Shown: positions 35,275-45,380 of the stretch, one piece after another
Layout: every line of letters begins with the position of its first letter
How positions within the stretch are numbered: position 1 is the first letter of the stretch
Source: Prevotella sp. khp7
GTDB taxonomy: Bacteria; Bacteroidota; Bacteroidia; Bacteroidales; Bacteroidaceae
Assembly (NCBI RefSeq): GCF_900109055.1
Contig: NZ_FOIV01000004.1
Location: 372,001 to 436,000, forward strand
Direction: 5' to 3'
DNA length: 64,000 nucleotides
Made by a program: the position numbers and the translations under genes
The notes under the pieces: generated by a model
The model's input: the letters and a program-made list of their open reading frames with translations, nothing else
The model's database searches: none
What the model was told of the DNA's origin: nothing

Positions 35275-36816
35275 TTACTGAAGCTTCTTCAACAGACTTG
35301 CGATGCTCACCTTGTCCTCGATAATAGAGTTGAGGTCGCTAATCTTTACGCGCTCCTGCTCCATGGTGTCGCGGAAACGCAGAGTGACACAGCCATCAGT
35401 GAGCGTATCGTGGTCGACAGTAACGCAGTAAGGCGTACCGATAGCATCCTGACGGCGGTAGCGCTTACCGATAGAGTCTTTCTCATCGTACTGGCAGTTG
35501 AAGTGGAACTTCAGGCTGTCGATAATCTCACGAGCCTTCTCGGGCAGACCGTCTTTCTTAACCAGAGGCATAACAGCACACTTAACTGGTGCGAGGGCTG
35601 CGGGCAACTTGAGTACGGTACGAGTCTCGCCATTCTCGAGTTTCTCCTCCTCAAATGCGTGGCACATGATAGAGAGGAACATACGGTCAACACCGATAGA
35701 AGTCTCGATAACGTATGGAGTATAACTCTCGTTGGTCTGAGGATCGAAGTACTTGATGCTCTTGCCAGAGAACTTCTCATGCTGAGAAAGGTCGAAGTTG
35801 GTACGAGAGTGGATACCCTCAACCTCCTTGAAGCCGAATGGCATCTTGAACTCGATATCGGTAGCGGCATTGGCATAGTGAGCCAGCTTATCGTGGTCGT
35901 GGAAACGATAGTTCTCAGCACCGAAGCCCAGAGCCTGGTGCCACTTCATACGTGTCTCCTTCCACTTGGGGAACCACTCCAACTCGGTACCAGGAGCTAC
36001 GAAGAACTGCATCTCCATCTGTTCGAACTCGCGCATACGGAAGATGAACTGACGGGCTACGATCTCATTACGGAAAGCCTTACCAATCTGGGCGATACCG
36101 AAAGGAATCTTCATACGACCGGTCTTCTGTACGTTCAGGTAATTCACAAAGATGCCCTGAGCAGTCTCCGGACGCAGATAAACCTTCATAGAAGCATCGG
36201 CGCTGGCACCCATCTCTGTGGCGAACATCAGGTTGAACTGACGAACGTCGGTCCAGTTCTTGGTACCGCTGATGGGGTCAACAATCTCCTCATCGAGGAT
36301 AATCTGCTTCAGAGCCTCAAGATCCGGTCCCTGCATAGCCTCAGCATAGCGGGCGTGCAGATTGTCGCGCTTCTCCTTGGTTTCCTTTACGCGCTCGCTG
36401 GTCTCCATATACTTGGCCTCATCAAAGCTGTCACCAAAACGCTTGCGGGCTTTCTCCACTTCTTTCTGAATCTTCTCGTCGTACTTGGCAATCTGATCCT
36501 CAATCAGTACATCAGCACGATAACGTTTCTTTGAGTCGCGGTTATCAATCAGGGGATCATTGAAAGCATCAACATGTCCGGAAGCCTTCCATATAGTAGG
36601 ATGCATAAAGATGGCAGAATCGATACCCACGATGTTCTCGTGAAGCATTGTCATGGACTTCCACCAGTACTGCTTAATGTTATTCTTCAACTCAACGCCG
36701 TTCTGACCATAGTCGTAAACAGCACCTAAACCGTCGTAGATCTCACTTGAGGGGAATACGAAACCATACTCCTTACAATGACTGACGATCTTCTTAAATA
36801 CATCTTCTTGTGCCAT
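35275..36816 (-). CDS. glyQS: Glycyl-tRNA synthetase, homodimeric type
   Basis: Class II synthetase charging tRNA-Gly. 513 residues from the ATG at 36816 (MAQEDVFKK). Motif 1 region near SSEIYDGLGAVYDYG, motif 2 as FRNEIVARQFIFRMREFEQMEMQFF, motif 3 as SIGVDRMFLS, then an anticodon-binding C-terminal domain (APVKCAVMPLV...). An upstream in-frame ATG at 36873 lies within the promoter and is rejected. Confidence 0.95.
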   Translation of the reverse strand: MAQEDVFKKIVSHCKEYGFVFPSSEIYDGLGAVYDYGQNGVELKNNIKQYWWKSMTMLHENIVGIDSAIFMHPTIWKASGHVDAFNDPLIDNRDSKKRYRADVLIEDQIAKYDEKIQKEVEKARKRFGDSFDEAKYMETSERVKETKEKRDNLHARYAEAMQGPDLEALKQIILDEEIVDPISGTKNWTDVRQFNLMFATEMGASADASMKVYLRPETAQGIFVNYLNVQKTGRMKIPFGIAQIGKAFRNEIVARQFIFRMREFEQMEMQFFVAPGTELEWFPKWKETRMKWHQALGFGAENYRFHDHDKLAHYANAATDIEFKMPFGFKEVEGIHSRTNFDLSQHEKFSGKSIKYFDPQTNESYTPYVIETSIGVDRMFLSIMCHAFEEEKLENGETRTVLKLPAALAPVKCAVMPLVKKDGLPEKAREIIDSLKFHFNCQYDEKDSIGKRYRRQDAIGTPYCVTVDHDTLTDGCVTLRFRDTMEQERVKISDLNSIIEDKVSIASLLKKLQ

Positions 36817-36844
36817 AATAATCTTAAATTTGCAAATTTGCGTG

Positions 36845-36873
36845 CAAAGGTACGCATTTAAATTTAGAATCAA
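36845..36873 (-). promoter_or_regulatory. glyQS promoter
   Basis: Minus strand TTG (36873-36871), an 18-nt spacer and TACCTTTG (36852-36845); leader of about 25 nt. Confidence 0.65.
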
Positions 36874-36902
36874 GAATTAAGAATTAAGAATTAACAAAAA
36901 AT

Positions 36903-36942
36903 CAGAGATTAATCCTCGCCAGATAGCGAGGATTAATCTCTG
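36903..36942 (-). terminator. Terminator after the TonB-type receptor
   Basis: 17-bp perfect arms (36903-36919 and 36926-36942; CAGAGATTAATCC) with a 6-nt loop. They are followed on the minus strand by a T6 run. It abuts the receptor's stop codon directly. Confidence 0.9.
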
Positions 36943-39900
36943 TTAATTAAACAGATAGCGGATAGTGAACATAACCTGATAGGTAGACGACAGACTGAGG
37001 TAGTTCTGATAGGTCTTCAGGTGTCGCTCGCCATTCACTGTGTTATAGATGTACTTACCATTGCTGTACGACAAGAGCGAAGTCTCAGCAACCTGCTTAT
37101 AGAGGCCCCAGTCATGGCAGAGGAAGTTGGCTAGATTCAGGATGTCGACACCCAACTGGAGGGCATGCTTCGTCTTTCCTATCCCGACAGTCAGATCCTG
37201 CTGGAACTTGAAGTCGAGCTGATGGTGCCAAGGCATCTTAGCGCCGCCACGTTCAGCATACTTGCCTGTACGATGTTTCAGGTAGTCATCTTGCTGGATG
37301 TAGGCCCAGAAGTCGTCGCGCTGCATCTGAGCGGTATATACCTGATGGCTGACACCATAGGTACTCTCAGCGAAATCCCAGGAATCGAGTTCCTGACGCG
37401 AGGCTGGCACATAGATGAGGTTGGCAGGAGCCAACGCATCGTTGTTCACATTGGTTGAGAATATGTAGGAATAGCGACTAAAAGCATAGTCATTAAGATA
37501 GCCATACTGATAGCCGTCGTAAACCAAACTGAAGCGTGAAACGGCATACTCCGACTCTTTCAGCCGATAGCTGGCTGAGAGGAGCAGACGATTGGGAGCC
37601 ACATAGGTGGCATAGCCTCTTTCATTATCGTTGACGGCATTGATGGAGAAGCGATAGTTGTTATAGGCCGACGACACCTGATTGCCAATACCGTCGGTAT
37701 AAGTCTTGGCCTTGGAATAGGTATAGCTGGCTGAAAGGTCGAGACCGAAGCCAAACGACTTGCGTAACTGGGCACTCAAAGAGAAATAGTAGGCCTTAGA
37801 ACCCGCATTCTCCAAGACATAGGCCGAAGAGCCCGCATCGTAATATGACATCTTATGGCGCACGTCGCCATGCCCCAAGTCGACGGTAGAAACGCCATCC
37901 CAATAGAAATCGCGATTAGACACCACAACGGGGTTCACGTCTTTATTCATGATACCTTCAATAGTGAAGTCGACATCACCAGGAAGCTTGGCATCAAGGG
38001 CCAGAGAGGCTTTCCACGTCTTTGGCATGCGCAGGTCATCGCTCAGAATGGTGGCACTACCGGGGATGGAAGTCTTGCTGGTAGCTCCTATCTGGCGCAG
38101 CATATCGTCCTGACTGGTAGTAAAAGTGGGTATAACACCTTTGGTCTGTGAAGCGATATATGAGGTCTGCCCCATACCGGAGTTGCCGACTGCGGAGATG
38201 AGCCACACAAACGGCAAGCGCCCCACAAACAGGCCCGTACCACCACGCAGGATGAGGTCGCGATTGCCCGTGATGTCCCAGTTAAAGCCAATGCGTGGTG
38301 AGAAAGAGAGACTGGCTTTAGGCACATTGTCGGTACGGAAATGCTGTCCGCCAAAATCAATATTATAGTAGTCTTGATTGAAATTGTCCTTCAACTTTGG
38401 ATAAGACGGTAGCTCGAAGCGTGCGCCTAACGACATGCGGAAACGGTCGGAGAGACTCAGGTTGTCTTGCAGGTAGAGCGACCACTGGTTGGTGCTCATC
38501 TTCGAAACGAACGGGGAGTGACCATCATTATTTCCATAGGTGATACCAAAAAGACGGGTGTTGGCAGGAGTGAACACAGAAGCCCAATCACCTGCAGCCA
38601 CCTGTTCGGGAGTTGCCTGGAAGGCGTAATAGCCCGCTGCCGCCTGGGCATAACCATTGGCAGCATAGTCGTGTTCAAACTGAATACCACCAAAGAGGTT
38701 GTGCTTGCCCAACTGAACATTCACCTCGTCGGTGATGACGGTTGTCTTGGTCTGAGCCACGTTATTATAGGTAAACAGGTCGCCTGTAAGCGCCCATGAG
38801 GGATAAATGCCCTGGCCGTTGTCCATCACAATCTCGACTACAGGAACTGACTCGCCATACTCGTTGCTGCGAGGTTGATCTTGGAAAGAATATGTACCAC
38901 GCAGGGTATTATGCAGTTTGCCGAACTTGCTGTTCAACTCTACGGCGAATGAGGTAAAGTGAAATTCTGTCATATACCGACTTGAGAGCGATGACATACC
39001 GTAGTCGGTGTTGCTACCATAGGAATTCTGATTGCCACCATAGATTATCGACGTACGGTTGCTACCAATGCTGCGTGAGGCCGAGGCCGGATTAGACTCC
39101 TTACGATTTGACTTAGTGAAACGAACATTAAACTTATGGTTGTCGCTGATGTTCCAGTCTAAACGAGCCAAAAGACGATAAGCCGGCGTCTTGAGATTAT
39201 ACCCCTGCCATGGACCTGTGGTTAGTCCATAGGTATTCTGAATGTAACGTGAAAGGCTTTCCAGTTCCTCAATACGCGGACGACGGTTAGTGGCGGTATA
39301 AGGTGTACTGCCATTGCCTGCCAACGCCGCGGGTCCCGTCACTACATTCTCTTCGATCTCAGCATTCACAAAGAAAAAGAGCTGATCCTTCATAATCGGC
39401 CCTCCGAGGGACATGCCAAAGGTGTTATTATGGCCTTTGTCAATAGGCAGAGAAGTGTCTGCGATATGACGCCCCTTCAGAGACGTGCTGGTCATATAAG
39501 TATAGGCAGACCCTCTGAAATCGTTGGTACCACTTTTGGTAACAGCATTCACACCACCACCCGTAAATCCGCTCTGGCGGACATCGTAAGGAGTAATGGA
39601 AACCGTCATCTGCTCAAGCGCGTCGAGCGAGATTGGCATTCCACCACCAGGCAACGGACTTGGTTCCATGCCGAAAGAATCGTTGAATGAAGCACCATCG
39701 ATAGTGACGCTCGACTGGCGATAATTACCACCACCAATGGCCATACCACTTGCAGAACTCGACTGAGGTGTCATCTTCATAATATCAAGCATGGTACGCC
39801 CTATGGTTGGAACAGCGGCCATTTGTGTTGCGTTCAGGTTTGTCACAGCACCTGAACGGTCGCTACGCATGGTGTTGTTGGCCTTTGCTACTACTACCAC

Positions 39901-40245
39901 CTCCTGAATCATCTCTGAGCCCTCGCTGAGCGTGGCGTCGACCACAGCATTCTGCCCCAGCGCTAACTGGATAGCCGAGTACTTGGCTGTCTGGAAGCCG
40001 ATATAGGATATCTCTATATCGTAAGGACCACCGGCACGCATACCTGTAATTGTATAACGTCCATCGATATTAGTGATAGTACGATAAACAGTCCCCGAGG
40101 GCACGTGCTTGGCCATAACAGTGGCTCCAATAGCTTCCTCGCCATCGGCCATCACGATACCAGTAACACCAGAGGTGGTGACCTGAGCTACAACGGTTGC
40201 CGACATCAATACAGCCATGACAATTGTTAATAATCGTTTCTGCAT
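36943..40245 (-). CDS. TonB-dependent receptor, Oar-like
   Basis: 1100 residues from the ATG at 40245. Signal peptide (MQKRLLTIVMAVLMSATVVAQ), carboxypeptidase-like regulatory domain (about 25-115), plug (about 120-270; VTIDGASFNDSFG, ITPYDVRQSGFTGGGVNAVTKSGTNDFRGSAY in part) and a large barrel ending in aromatic FTIRYLFN. The GGVNAVTKSGTN motif marks the Oar-type group. Substrate unknown; these often take up peptides or glycans. An upstream ATG at 40338 precedes the promoter and is rejected. It is a clear paralogue of 41956-45240. Confidence 0.9.
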   Translation of the reverse strand: MQKRLLTIVMAVLMSATVVAQVTTSGVTGIVMADGEEAIGATVMAKHVPSGTVYRTITNIDGRYTITGMRAGGPYDIEISYIGFQTAKYSAIQLALGQNAVVDATLSEGSEMIQEVVVVAKANNTMRSDRSGAVTNLNATQMAAVPTIGRTMLDIMKMTPQSSSASGMAIGGGNYRQSSVTIDGASFNDSFGMEPSPLPGGGMPISLDALEQMTVSITPYDVRQSGFTGGGVNAVTKSGTNDFRGSAYTYMTSTSLKGRHIADTSLPIDKGHNNTFGMSLGGPIMKDQLFFFVNAEIEENVVTGPAALAGNGSTPYTATNRRPRIEELESLSRYIQNTYGLTTGPWQGYNLKTPAYRLLARLDWNISDNHKFNVRFTKSNRKESNPASASRSIGSNRTSIIYGGNQNSYGSNTDYGMSSLSSRYMTEFHFTSFAVELNSKFGKLHNTLRGTYSFQDQPRSNEYGESVPVVEIVMDNGQGIYPSWALTGDLFTYNNVAQTKTTVITDEVNVQLGKHNLFGGIQFEHDYAANGYAQAAAGYYAFQATPEQVAAGDWASVFTPANTRLFGITYGNNDGHSPFVSKMSTNQWSLYLQDNLSLSDRFRMSLGARFELPSYPKLKDNFNQDYYNIDFGGQHFRTDNVPKASLSFSPRIGFNWDITGNRDLILRGGTGLFVGRLPFVWLISAVGNSGMGQTSYIASQTKGVIPTFTTSQDDMLRQIGATSKTSIPGSATILSDDLRMPKTWKASLALDAKLPGDVDFTIEGIMNKDVNPVVVSNRDFYWDGVSTVDLGHGDVRHKMSYYDAGSSAYVLENAGSKAYYFSLSAQLRKSFGFGLDLSASYTYSKAKTYTDGIGNQVSSAYNNYRFSINAVNDNERGYATYVAPNRLLLSASYRLKESEYAVSRFSLVYDGYQYGYLNDYAFSRYSYIFSTNVNNDALAPANLIYVPASRQELDSWDFAESTYGVSHQVYTAQMQRDDFWAYIQQDDYLKHRTGKYAERGGAKMPWHHQLDFKFQQDLTVGIGKTKHALQLGVDILNLANFLCHDWGLYKQVAETSLLSYSNGKYIYNTVNGERHLKTYQNYLSLSSTYQVMFTIRYLFN

Positions 40246-40283
40246 GTTGGTAGTGTATTGGTTTCTAAATTGGTTTATTGTTG

Positions 40284-40314
40284 CAAATATATGAATAAAT
40301 TCTGATAATTGCAA
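40284..40314 (-). promoter_or_regulatory. Promoter of the first Oar-like receptor
   Basis: Minus strand TTG (40314-40312), a 20-nt spacer and TATATTTG (40291-40284). Confidence 0.72.
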
Positions 40315-40344
40315 GTTTTTTATTAAAAAAATGCACAAAATAAG

Positions 40345-40382
40345 AACGGGCTGTCATCTTACTTAAAAGACGACAGCCCGTT
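40345..40382 (-). terminator. Terminator after the BACON/OB-fold lipoprotein gene
   Basis: 11-bp perfect arms (40345-40355 and 40372-40382; AACGGGCTGTC), extended inward by a TCTT/AAGA pair. T-rich sequence with a T7 run follows on the minus strand. Confidence 0.85.
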
Positions 40383-40407
40383 GAGTTATAAAAAGTATTT
40401 TTCTTGC

Positions 40408-41913
40408 TTACTCGTGAGAGAAGTAAATACCACCATTCACCTGAGGCGTACCCTTGTAGGTAGATTTCGGGCCAATGACAGTCAGTTTGTTGCCAACCTT
40501 GATGCCATAGGCCGCAATAGCGCCCTTACGAGCATCACCAGTAGCACCCCATCCGGGATAACAACCATATACATAGAGGCGGTTGGTGCCATCGGTAATA
40601 TAGAGGTTACCATAAGTATCGTTGGCAATCTCGTCGATGGTTCCGCTTACCATATAATATACACTGTTATTATCCTCCTTGGCCAGGAAGTCAGCAATGC
40701 TTACCTCGGTAACCTTGTTTGACTTCTCGAGTTGAGCACCTGTCATCTGAGCAGCACCCTTATACTCACCACGCTTACCTACCAGCGTTACTACATCACC
40801 AACCTTCAAGCCAGCCTTCTCGAAGTCACCCTTAGCGCCGATACCATAGACATAGGCCTCACCAGAGTAATCCTTGATGTAGACGTTGCCATAAGAGGCA
40901 TTAGCCACCTTAGTGATGACACCAGTCAGGCGATACTGGGTGTTGCCGACAGGAGCTGCGAGGAAGTCGGCAATGCCACACTCCACAATAGCGCCCTTCT
41001 GCTTGATAACAGCCTGAGAAGTTGACTCCTTCTCGCCATCGGTGGTCTTGAAAATAATGGTTGCCTCACGATCACCACCCTCATTCTTGGCAGCACGGAA
41101 GGTGATGGTTGGATTAGCACCTGCGGTAGAACTAACCACACCAAGCCACGACTGAGCCTCTGCAGGAATCTCAACAGCAGCACCATTACCCTTACAGGTG
41201 AGGTGAGCAGTGATTTCGCCACCAGCAACAGGCAACTCGTTTGAAGCGACACCTGCTACGGTAAGAGAATCGCACTTAACGAGTGACTTAACAATATTGA
41301 TTACAGTCACGTCAACAAGTTCTACAGTACCGTTATAAGTAGTCTTAGGACCTTCAACAGTAACCACATCACCTACTTCAAGACCCAAGCTCAGGAAGTT
41401 CTTTGTAGCACCCTTCTTATCGAGTGTACCATAGATATAGACCTCGCCTGTGCCATCGTTCAAGTACCAGTTACCATAAGTAGTATTGACTATACCTGTT
41501 ACAGTACCAGTTACACGATAGGTCTTTGAATCAGGACCAGCCAAAACCTCTGCACAGGTAGCGGTAGAGATGGATGTGATGCCCTGAATAACGTTGATGC
41601 GCTGTGTCTTACCCTCGCAAGTAATCAGCACTTCAGCAGTACGACCTTCAGCAGCTGCTGCTGAGAAGGTAATAGTACCATCGCCTGTACCTGAGGCTGG
41701 AGAAACTGTCAACCAGTCGGGAGCTCCAGAAACACTCCAGCTGCCAGCAGCTTCCACATCGATAGATGTAGAACCGCCACTGGTGCTTAAGGCTACGAAT
41801 GACTGAGATACACGGATCTCACTGAGATAAGTGGGATCATTATCGTCAGAGCAACTTGTGAACACTGATGCCACAACTGCCAGAAGAGACGGAATGAAAT
41901 ATCTGAGTTTCAT
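40408..41913 (-). CDS. Lipoprotein with a BACON-like domain and three OB-fold repeats
   Basis: 501 residues. Lipobox FTSC (Cys21), then a BACON-like Ig domain (about 32-112; WSVSGAPDWLTVSPASG). OB-fold units of the DUF5689 kind start near 115, 310 and 405, each with a YRVTGTVTGI...TYGNWYLNDGTGEVYIYG-type pattern (shown here in part), and a second BACON-like stretch lies between units one and two (about 225-300). It is probably surface exposed and may bind glycan or mucin. It lies between two Oar-like receptors on the same strand, so it may be their surface partner. Confidence 0.8.
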   Translation of the reverse strand: MKLRYFIPSLLAVVASVFTSCSDDNDPTYLSEIRVSQSFVALSTSGGSTSIDVEAAGSWSVSGAPDWLTVSPASGTGDGTITFSAAAAEGRTAEVLITCEGKTQRINVIQGITSISTATCAEVLAGPDSKTYRVTGTVTGIVNTTYGNWYLNDGTGEVYIYGTLDKKGATKNFLSLGLEVGDVVTVEGPKTTYNGTVELVDVTVINIVKSLVKCDSLTVAGVASNELPVAGGEITAHLTCKGNGAAVEIPAEAQSWLGVVSSTAGANPTITFRAAKNEGGDREATIIFKTTDGEKESTSQAVIKQKGAIVECGIADFLAAPVGNTQYRLTGVITKVANASYGNVYIKDYSGEAYVYGIGAKGDFEKAGLKVGDVVTLVGKRGEYKGAAQMTGAQLEKSNKVTEVSIADFLAKEDNNSVYYMVSGTIDEIANDTYGNLYITDGTNRLYVYGCYPGWGATGDARKGAIAAYGIKVGNKLTVIGPKSTYKGTPQVNGGIYFSHE

Positions 41914-41955
41914 ATTCTTTTACTTTTTTTCCTTTATTCTATTTTTCCTTTACTA

Positions 41956-44900
41956 TTAATTAAAATAGTACTTGATACCAACAGATGCATACCAGCACTG
42001 GCTGAGTGAATAGTTAGTTGACCAGGTCTTCGTATTACCATTGATTACAGAAGGCGTAGAGAAAACAGCATAACCCTGTGCATCAACACCCTCGTACTTC
42101 AGGATACGTGGATCTGTACCAATCTCTGTGTTCAGATACTTGGCAACACCCCATGATGAGTTGAAGAAATTCAGAACGTTCTTCATATCGAAGGTGAGCT
42201 GCAAAGTGTGCTTGGTCTGACCGATATTCAGTTTGAAGTCGTGCTTATAGCCGAAGTCAATGCGGTGTACCCAAGGAGAGTAAAGGCTATAAGGCTCAGC
42301 ATACTCACCCTGATGCTTCTTCAGATAACCGTCGTTATGAACATAATCCATGAAACGCTTGGCATCATCAGCAGATACGAAACGGAACTCGCCATTCTCT
42401 ACCTGAGCATCGGTTGGGATATAAAGTGCATCATAGTTGTAACCATCGCTATTCATATCGTTAACCAACATATAAGAGTAGTTATAACCACCGCGCCATG
42501 CCTCGTAAACGAAGTTGTAGTGGTTGCCACACTTATCGTGGATGGTAGCAGAAGCTACGAGACGATCGGGAGTAACATATTGAGAATTGTGGAGCTTGAT
42601 GTTGTTAGGACCTTCAATAGTAGGAACATAAGTGAAGGCAGACTCAGCAGCAGAACCAGGCATACCTGTTACTTCCTTAGAAACAGTATGAGTATAAGCT
42701 GCCATCAGGCTGAGCCAGTCTGTAGGCTGGGCCTTCAACTCAACACTTGCACTCCATCCATAACCGCGGCTGGTATTCTCGAGAACGAATGCCTTGGTAC
42801 CAGTACGGAAACCAACGGGATAGATAGGACGGTTATCAATGCCATTGAAACGAGCAAAGCCACCTACATTGGGGATACTCCAGTCTGAGATAGACACAGC
42901 ATTGATGGTCTTATTGTAAATACCCTCAACCGTTGCAGTGAAGGGGAATGAAACAGGCAACTGATAGTCAAAGGCCAAAGAGGTCTTCCATACCTGAGGC
43001 ATCTTGAACTTAGGATTAACACCGTTAACTGCAGAAGGAACAGTACCATCATCAGGAGATACAGTTGTGGGATAGCCCAGACCCTGAAGTTTGGCAATCA
43101 TGTCGTTCACGTTGGTCATCAGGCCACCTGCGAACTCATCCATAGTGAAGCCATTCTTCTTGGCGTTAGCAGCATTAATCTGCGCCTGATACTGAACCAG
43201 ACCGCCATTAGTAGGCATATTGGTGAAGAACACGAGAGGCAGACGGCCTGAGAAGAGGCCAGTACCACCACGAACCTTCAAGCTCTTATCACCAAACACG
43301 TCGTAGGTGAAGCCCAAACGTGGAGAGAAAGTAATGCTGTTCTTAGGCCACTTACCTGTATCGATATTGCGTCCGTCATAGTCGAGGGCGAGGATGGCGT
43401 TGTTAGTCATCAGGTCGCTGTTGTTGAAGAACAGGCCATCAATGCGCAGACCGTAAGTGAGCTTGAACTTATCATTGATGTTCCACTCATCCTGAGCATA
43501 GACACCCGGACGGTTGAACTGTACACGAGCAGCAGGCTTTGTCTCACCATCATAACCATAAGTCAGACAGAAGATCTCTGGAGTGCTATTAAACAGCATA
43601 TCAGGCTGAAGCACACCACCTACCCACATATCATCGGTAGCGTTGAAACGATAGTAGCCAGAACCATTACGCATATACTGGTTGTCGGCCATCTGATGCT
43701 CAAAGCTAAAACCAGCCATAATCTTATGAGCACCAGCATAATAGGTCACATCATCCTTAACGTTCCAGATGGTGTTGTGAACGGCGTTGTTCCAAGTGAA
43801 CAGCTCATAACCAAGAGCCATGTAGTTGTCGCCATCCTTAGTGATATCGATGAAGGGGAACTCAGAAGAGTTAGTACCACGTATATCGTCGAGCTTAGAG
43901 ATGGTAGCCAAGAACTGATTAGAGAGGTTCTCTGTCAGACGGCTATTCAAATCGAGTGACCAAGAATGTACGAGATTCTCCATAGAGTACATAGAGTTGG
44001 CAAACGACATAGAGATTGGTGACATACGAGAACTTACCATACGTGTACCACCATCCATAGAAGTTCCGTTAGGAGAATTCCAGATATTGTTCTTGGTGTA
44101 GTTGTAGCGCAGAGCCAAATGGTGTTTGTCGGTGATGTTCCAATCCAAACGAGCCATCAGTTTGTAGTTGCTCTCATCAGCAGGGAAACTGGTCCAGCTA
44201 CCTGTATCGTAACCATACTTGCTGGCCATGTACTTAGAAACAGCCTCCAAGTCTTTGTTAGTCGTACGAGAAATGTAGTTATCAGGATCAGAAACACCAT
44301 CCTCAGAACCTCTCCAACGGTTAACCACTGTAGGAATCTTAATCATTTCACCGTTAACGAAGAAGAACAACTTGTTCTTGATGATCGGACCACCCAGAGT
44401 GAAACCATAGGTTGTGGTCTGACTCTTCTCACGGGCACCGTTAATCTGCTGACGCTTCACGGCATCACCCTGCATATTCTCGTTCTTGTGATAGATGTAG
44501 GCGCTACCCTTGAAGGTGTTCGTACCTGACTTGGTAATAGCGTTAACACCACCACCGATGAAGTTGGTCTGACGAACATCATAAGGAGAAATCACTACCT
44601 GTAACTCCTCGATAGCATCGATAGAGATAGGATTACCACCACCAGGCAGGTTAGAGCTCAGACCGAAGTTGTTGTTGAAATTGGCACCATCAACAGTGAA
44701 GTTGGCCGTACGTCCGTCAGCACCAGCGAAACTCATGCCATTACCTCCATAAGGAGACAAGCGTGTTACATCGGTAATAGAACGGCTTACGGTTGGCAGA
44801 TTGGTAATCTGCTGGCTGTTAATGTTGGTGGCAGCACCAGTCTTCTCGGCAGCAAACTTAGAAGCCTTACCGCTTATGACCACCTCAGCCAATTCAGTAG

Positions 44901-45240
44901 CGTCTTCAGAAAGCCATACCGAGAGGTTGTAGGTCTCAGCCAGTTGAAGAGTAATTCCCTTCACCGTCTTGGGCTGGAAACCGATGTACGAAACGGTAAC
45001 TTCATAAGGGCCACCGGTACGCATACCATTGATAGCGAAACGACCAGAGGTGTTTGTCACTGCGGTATAACGAGTACCTGAAGGCTCGTGTATAGCCACA
45101 ACAGTTGCACCAATGACTTCCTCGCCGTTCTGATCGTCGAGGGTCACCTTTCCAGCCATACTTGAAGTTGTGATTTGTGCCATGGCAGTCAACGACAACG
45201 TTAACATCATAGCAACCAGAAAGAGCAATCTTTTCTGCAT
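41956..45240 (-). CDS. TonB-dependent receptor, Oar-like (second copy)
   Basis: 1094 residues: signal peptide (MQKRLLFLVAMMLTLSLTAMA), carboxypeptidase-like regulatory domain, plug with VDGANFNNNFG and GGGVNAITKSGTNTFKGS, and a large barrel ending in YASVGIKYYFN. It is strongly parallel to the receptor at 36943-40245 through the plug, so an older duplication is likely. It lies 42 nt upstream of the BACON/OB lipoprotein gene and may be co-transcribed with it. Confidence 0.9.
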   Translation of the reverse strand: MQKRLLFLVAMMLTLSLTAMAQITTSSMAGKVTLDDQNGEEVIGATVVAIHEPSGTRYTAVTNTSGRFAINGMRTGGPYEVTVSYIGFQPKTVKGITLQLAETYNLSVWLSEDATELAEVVISGKASKFAAEKTGAATNINSQQITNLPTVSRSITDVTRLSPYGGNGMSFAGADGRTANFTVDGANFNNNFGLSSNLPGGGNPISIDAIEELQVVISPYDVRQTNFIGGGVNAITKSGTNTFKGSAYIYHKNENMQGDAVKRQQINGAREKSQTTTYGFTLGGPIIKNKLFFFVNGEMIKIPTVVNRWRGSEDGVSDPDNYISRTTNKDLEAVSKYMASKYGYDTGSWTSFPADESNYKLMARLDWNITDKHHLALRYNYTKNNIWNSPNGTSMDGGTRMVSSRMSPISMSFANSMYSMENLVHSWSLDLNSRLTENLSNQFLATISKLDDIRGTNSSEFPFIDITKDGDNYMALGYELFTWNNAVHNTIWNVKDDVTYYAGAHKIMAGFSFEHQMADNQYMRNGSGYYRFNATDDMWVGGVLQPDMLFNSTPEIFCLTYGYDGETKPAARVQFNRPGVYAQDEWNINDKFKLTYGLRIDGLFFNNSDLMTNNAILALDYDGRNIDTGKWPKNSITFSPRLGFTYDVFGDKSLKVRGGTGLFSGRLPLVFFTNMPTNGGLVQYQAQINAANAKKNGFTMDEFAGGLMTNVNDMIAKLQGLGYPTTVSPDDGTVPSAVNGVNPKFKMPQVWKTSLAFDYQLPVSFPFTATVEGIYNKTINAVSISDWSIPNVGGFARFNGIDNRPIYPVGFRTGTKAFVLENTSRGYGWSASVELKAQPTDWLSLMAAYTHTVSKEVTGMPGSAAESAFTYVPTIEGPNNIKLHNSQYVTPDRLVASATIHDKCGNHYNFVYEAWRGGYNYSYMLVNDMNSDGYNYDALYIPTDAQVENGEFRFVSADDAKRFMDYVHNDGYLKKHQGEYAEPYSLYSPWVHRIDFGYKHDFKLNIGQTKHTLQLTFDMKNVLNFFNSSWGVAKYLNTEIGTDPRILKYEGVDAQGYAVFSTPSVINGNTKTWSTNYSLSQCWYASVGIKYYFN

Positions 45241-45302
45241 AAACTTAGAACTGTTTTAATTAATTATTTAGCGGGATGAATCCCTGCGTTGATATTTCGC
45301 TG

Positions 45303-45310
45303 CAAAGTTA
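45303..45310 (-). promoter_or_regulatory. -7 box of the second Oar-like receptor
   Basis: Minus-strand TAACTTTG 62 nt before the start; no clear -33 partner. Confidence 0.5.
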
Positions 45311-45380
45311 AGGAAAATATTCGATTTAATGTTATAAAACGGGAACTTTTTGAAAAAAAAGTGAAAAAAGATAAGATTTC

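Noticed and set aside
35410..36534. A 374-codon open frame on the plus strand opposite glyQS
   Set aside because: It lies fully inside a well-supported synthetase gene and resembles no protein; an antisense shadow.
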